DNA from: an uncultured Rickettsiales bacterium
Lineage (GTDB): Bacteria > Pseudomonadota > Alphaproteobacteria > Rs-D84
Assembly: GCA_900549365.1 (NCBI GenBank)
Contig: UROD01000031.1
Location: 1 to 8,034 of the forward strand
Length of the DNA stretch: 8,034 bases
Reading direction: 5' to 3'
Part shown: piece by piece, positions 6,132 to 8,034 of the stretch
Layout of the letters: every line of letters begins with the position of its first letter
Position numbering within the stretch: the stretch's first letter is position 1
Position numbers and translations under genes: made by a program
The notes under the pieces: model-generated
What the model saw: the letters and a program-made list of their open reading frames with translations, nothing else
Told to the model about the DNA's origin: nothing
Database searches by the model: none

Positions 6132-8034
6132 CTTGCTGTGTCCTGCGGTTAAATATAAACATTAAATCACGCGCCCATGGGGTCGGTTCGTCCATATCGC
6201 GCGCCGCGGCCGACGCCAATCGGAATAAATCACGATGTTCGCGCCAATCAGCAAAGTGATAATTTATCCACCCGCTTTGGCGTGTACCAATCAGTTCCCC
6301 TGTACCGCGCATCATCAAATCTTGTTCGGCGATTGTGAAACCGTCATCTGTGTCGCACAGCACAGACAGGCGGCGCATGCCGTTCTCGCTGGTGCTTTTA
6401 CCATACAGCAAAATACAATACGATTGTGCATTGCCGCGTCCGACACGGCCACGCAACTGGTGCAACGCCGCCAACCCAAACTGTTCGGCGTTTTCAATTA
6501 CTATAATTGTGGCACGGGGGACGTCAATTCCAACCTCTATGACCGTGGTGGCGACCAAGATTGACATATCAGAATCATTGTCGGCAAAACGCGCCATGGT
6601 TGCGTCACGCTGCTTTTTATCCATCTGGCCATGAACCAGACCCGCCGTTGGGAAAAATTCCCGCAAATATTCGTATCGGGCGGTTGCCGCCGCGGCCCCA
6701 CCATCGTCACTGTCTGCGACCAATGGGCACACCCAAAATACTTTTGCCCCCGTGGCAATTTGCGCTTTCAGGCGCGTCACCAAATCGGCAATTCGTGCCG
6801 TCGGCAATTTAGTTGTGATTATGGGCAGACGTCCCGCCGGCTTTTCATTTATAACCGATACATCCATATCACCATATATTGTCATGGACAGCGTACGCGG
6901 AATTGGTGTTGCCGACAACGCCAACATATCTGGGTTTTCGCCCTTGGCACGCAGGGCCTCGCGCTGGGTGACGCCAAAGCGATGTTGTTCGTCAACAATG
7001 ACCAATCCCAAATCACGGTATTCCACATCGTCTGAAAACAGCGCATGCGTGCCAATCACCAACCGCGTACGCCCAGAACGCAAAGATATCAATTTTTCGC
7101 GACGCGATGCCCCCTTGTCCCGACCGGTCAAGATATCACATACAATACCGATTTTGTCGCACATTGGTTTCAATTTAGCATAATGTTGCATCGCCAACGC
7201 GTCCGTTGGTGCCAGCATTGCCGTTTGCGCGCCAAATTCCGCCATGCGCACCGCCGCCGCTAATGCAACGATGGTTTTACCGCTGCCCACATCACCCTGA
7301 ACCAGACGCATCATCGGCACGTCCGCCGACATATCGGTAAAAATATCATCAATCGTACGTTTTTGCGCCCCCGTCAAATCAAACGGTAATGTGGCATAGA
7401 ACTTTTCCAATAAATTGTATTTCTGGGGACGTACCGTGCGACGATTACGCGGGTCGTGCCGATGGCGACGGCTGATTGCGATTGCGGTCTGGTGCGCCAA
7501 TAATTCCCAATACGCCAATTTAACAATGTATTTTGAATTTGGGCTCAAATCCGCGTCGTCTGTGGGATAATGCACGTGTGCCAGCGCGTCAAAAAATTCG
7601 CGCGTATCAGAATCCGTTTCGCCCATCATCTTGTCCGGCAATGCGGCAAAAATTTGGTCGCGCACGGCGGCGAATGTTTTCTGGGTCAACCCTTCGCCCG
7701 ATGGATATATTGCCTGCGTCTGGGGAATTTTTCCCGCGTTTTGTATTTCTTCGATAAAATCAGGGTGATTTATAGTTGCGCGTGCGGATTTTTCTAATTT
7801 GCCACTGACCATGCGCCATGCGCCAATCGGTAATTTTTCCAACCAATAATCCAAAAACCGCGTATTAAAGAACTGTAATACAACCGTCGCGCCAGTTTTG
7901 TCGGCACAAACAACCTGTGTCGGGGCACGGCGTCCACGAAACACGCCCCCACGACGATGCGATTTAACCAACAATGGAATAGTCAGGGTTTCGCCCGCAG
8001 TGGCATCTGCCACACATTCGGTAACACCGCGCGC
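6124..8034 (-). CDS. recG: ATP-dependent DNA helicase RecG, 5' end cut off by the window edge
   Basis: RecG remodels stalled replication forks and branched recombination intermediates by ATP-driven translocation on double-stranded DNA. The frame stays open to base 8034, giving 636 visible residues; compared with the usual length of about 690, roughly 50-60 N-terminal residues are missing. Numbered from the first visible residue, the remains of the wedge OB domain cover about 15-95. Walker A GDVGSGKT is at 247-254, APTDALAMQH at 275-284, DEQHRFGV at 348-355 (RecG's DEQH variant of the DEAD box), SATPIPRTL at 374-382, VATTVIEVGIDVP at 494-506 and HQLRGRVGRG at 525-534. The C-terminal translocation motif region GFTIAEQDLMMRGTGELIGTRQSG is at 565-588, with Thr in the usual RGPG. 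The GTG at 8013-8011 is not taken as the start because the frame continues upstream in a RecG-like way. The next gene in the operon is the M48 protease. Confidence 0.96.
   Translation of the reverse strand, partial: ARGVTECVADATAGETLTIPLLVKSHRRGGVFRGRRAPTQVVCADKTGATVVLQFFNTRFLDYWLEKLPIGAWRMVSGKLEKSARATINHPDFIEEIQNAGKIPQTQAIYPSGEGLTQKTFAAVRDQIFAALPDKMMGETDSDTREFFDALAHVHYPTDDADLSPNSKYIVKLAYWELLAHQTAIAISRRHRHDPRNRRTVRPQKYNLLEKFYATLPFDLTGAQKRTIDDIFTDMSADVPMMRLVQGDVGSGKTIVALAAAVRMAEFGAQTAMLAPTDALAMQHYAKLKPMCDKIGIVCDILTGRDKGASRREKLISLRSGRTRLVIGTHALFSDDVEYRDLGLVIVDEQHRFGVTQREALRAKGENPDMLALSATPIPRTLSMTIYGDMDVSVINEKPAGRLPIITTKLPTARIADLVTRLKAQIATGAKVFWVCPLVADSDDGGAAAATARYEYLREFFPTAGLVHGQMDKKQRDATMARFADNDSDMSILVATTVIEVGIDVPRATIIVIENAEQFGLAALHQLRGRVGRGNAQSYCILLYGKSTSENGMRRLSVLCDTDDGFTIAEQDLMMRGTGELIGTRQSGWINYHFADWREHRDLFRLASAAARDMDEPTPWARDLMFIFNRRTQQGA

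Noticed and set aside
8011..8013. GTG at 8013 as the start of recG
   Set aside because: The frame stays open to the window edge and full-length RecG needs about 50-60 more residues before the visible wedge-domain sequence, so the gene is treated as truncated by the window.
1..8034. CRISPR arrays, tRNA or rRNA genes, insertion sequences, attachment repeats
   Set aside because: No regularly spaced direct repeats, cloverleaf-like sequences, transposase motifs or terminal inverted repeats were found by reading both strands.

Overview
The window holds five genes that look real, plus a set of clear intergenic signals. Coding density is high, base composition is intermediate (G+C somewhat under 50% by eye), and ATG, GTG, TAA and TGA are used normally. 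Near-consensus sigma70-type promoters, a RecG whose N-terminal domain reads like alphaproteobacterial versions, and a periplasmic M48-TPR protease point to a Gram-negative bacterium. My best guess is an uncultured, probably host-associated or anaerobic, alphaproteobacterium. That placement is inference; nothing here proves it. Acetate kinase suggests substrate-level phosphorylation or acetate metabolism.

Layout. At the left edge, on the minus strand, is the N-terminal part of a major-facilitator transporter (1-273). A divergent promoter region (274-391) separates it from an 800-residue plus-strand protein of unknown function (392-2794). That protein has no cysteine, one Gly-rich hydrophobic segment and a long Gln-rich, probably coiled-coil C-terminal half. 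Next is a 107-base gap in which a strong promoter lies just upstream of a perfect terminator-like hairpin. After it comes a 187-residue protein (2902-3465) whose N-terminus matches the short domain that starts many phage tail fibres. Acetate kinase (3516-4772) follows, with its own extended -10 promoter overlapping the end of the tail-fibre-like gene, and it ends at a strong intrinsic terminator. Convergent to it, on the minus strand, are a secreted BepA/YfgC-like M48 metalloprotease with C-terminal TPRs (4833-6131) and, upstream of it, recG (6124 to the right edge). Those two overlap by 8 bases and are probably translationally coupled.

How the genes relate. The three plus-strand genes each have a recognisable promoter, so they look mainly like single transcription units. 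The recG-protease pair is an operon of housekeeping genes: recombination and fork rescue, then envelope protein quality control. The accessory part is the pair at 392-3465, an unrecognised large protein beside a lone tail-fibre-like protein. No capsid, portal, terminase, integrase or lysis gene is visible. This pair could be a domesticated phage-derived appendage or simply two lineage-specific genes, and it is the part most worth following up. No RNA genes, CRISPR arrays, insertion sequences or attachment sites were seen, and no gene-free stretch exceeds about 120 bases.
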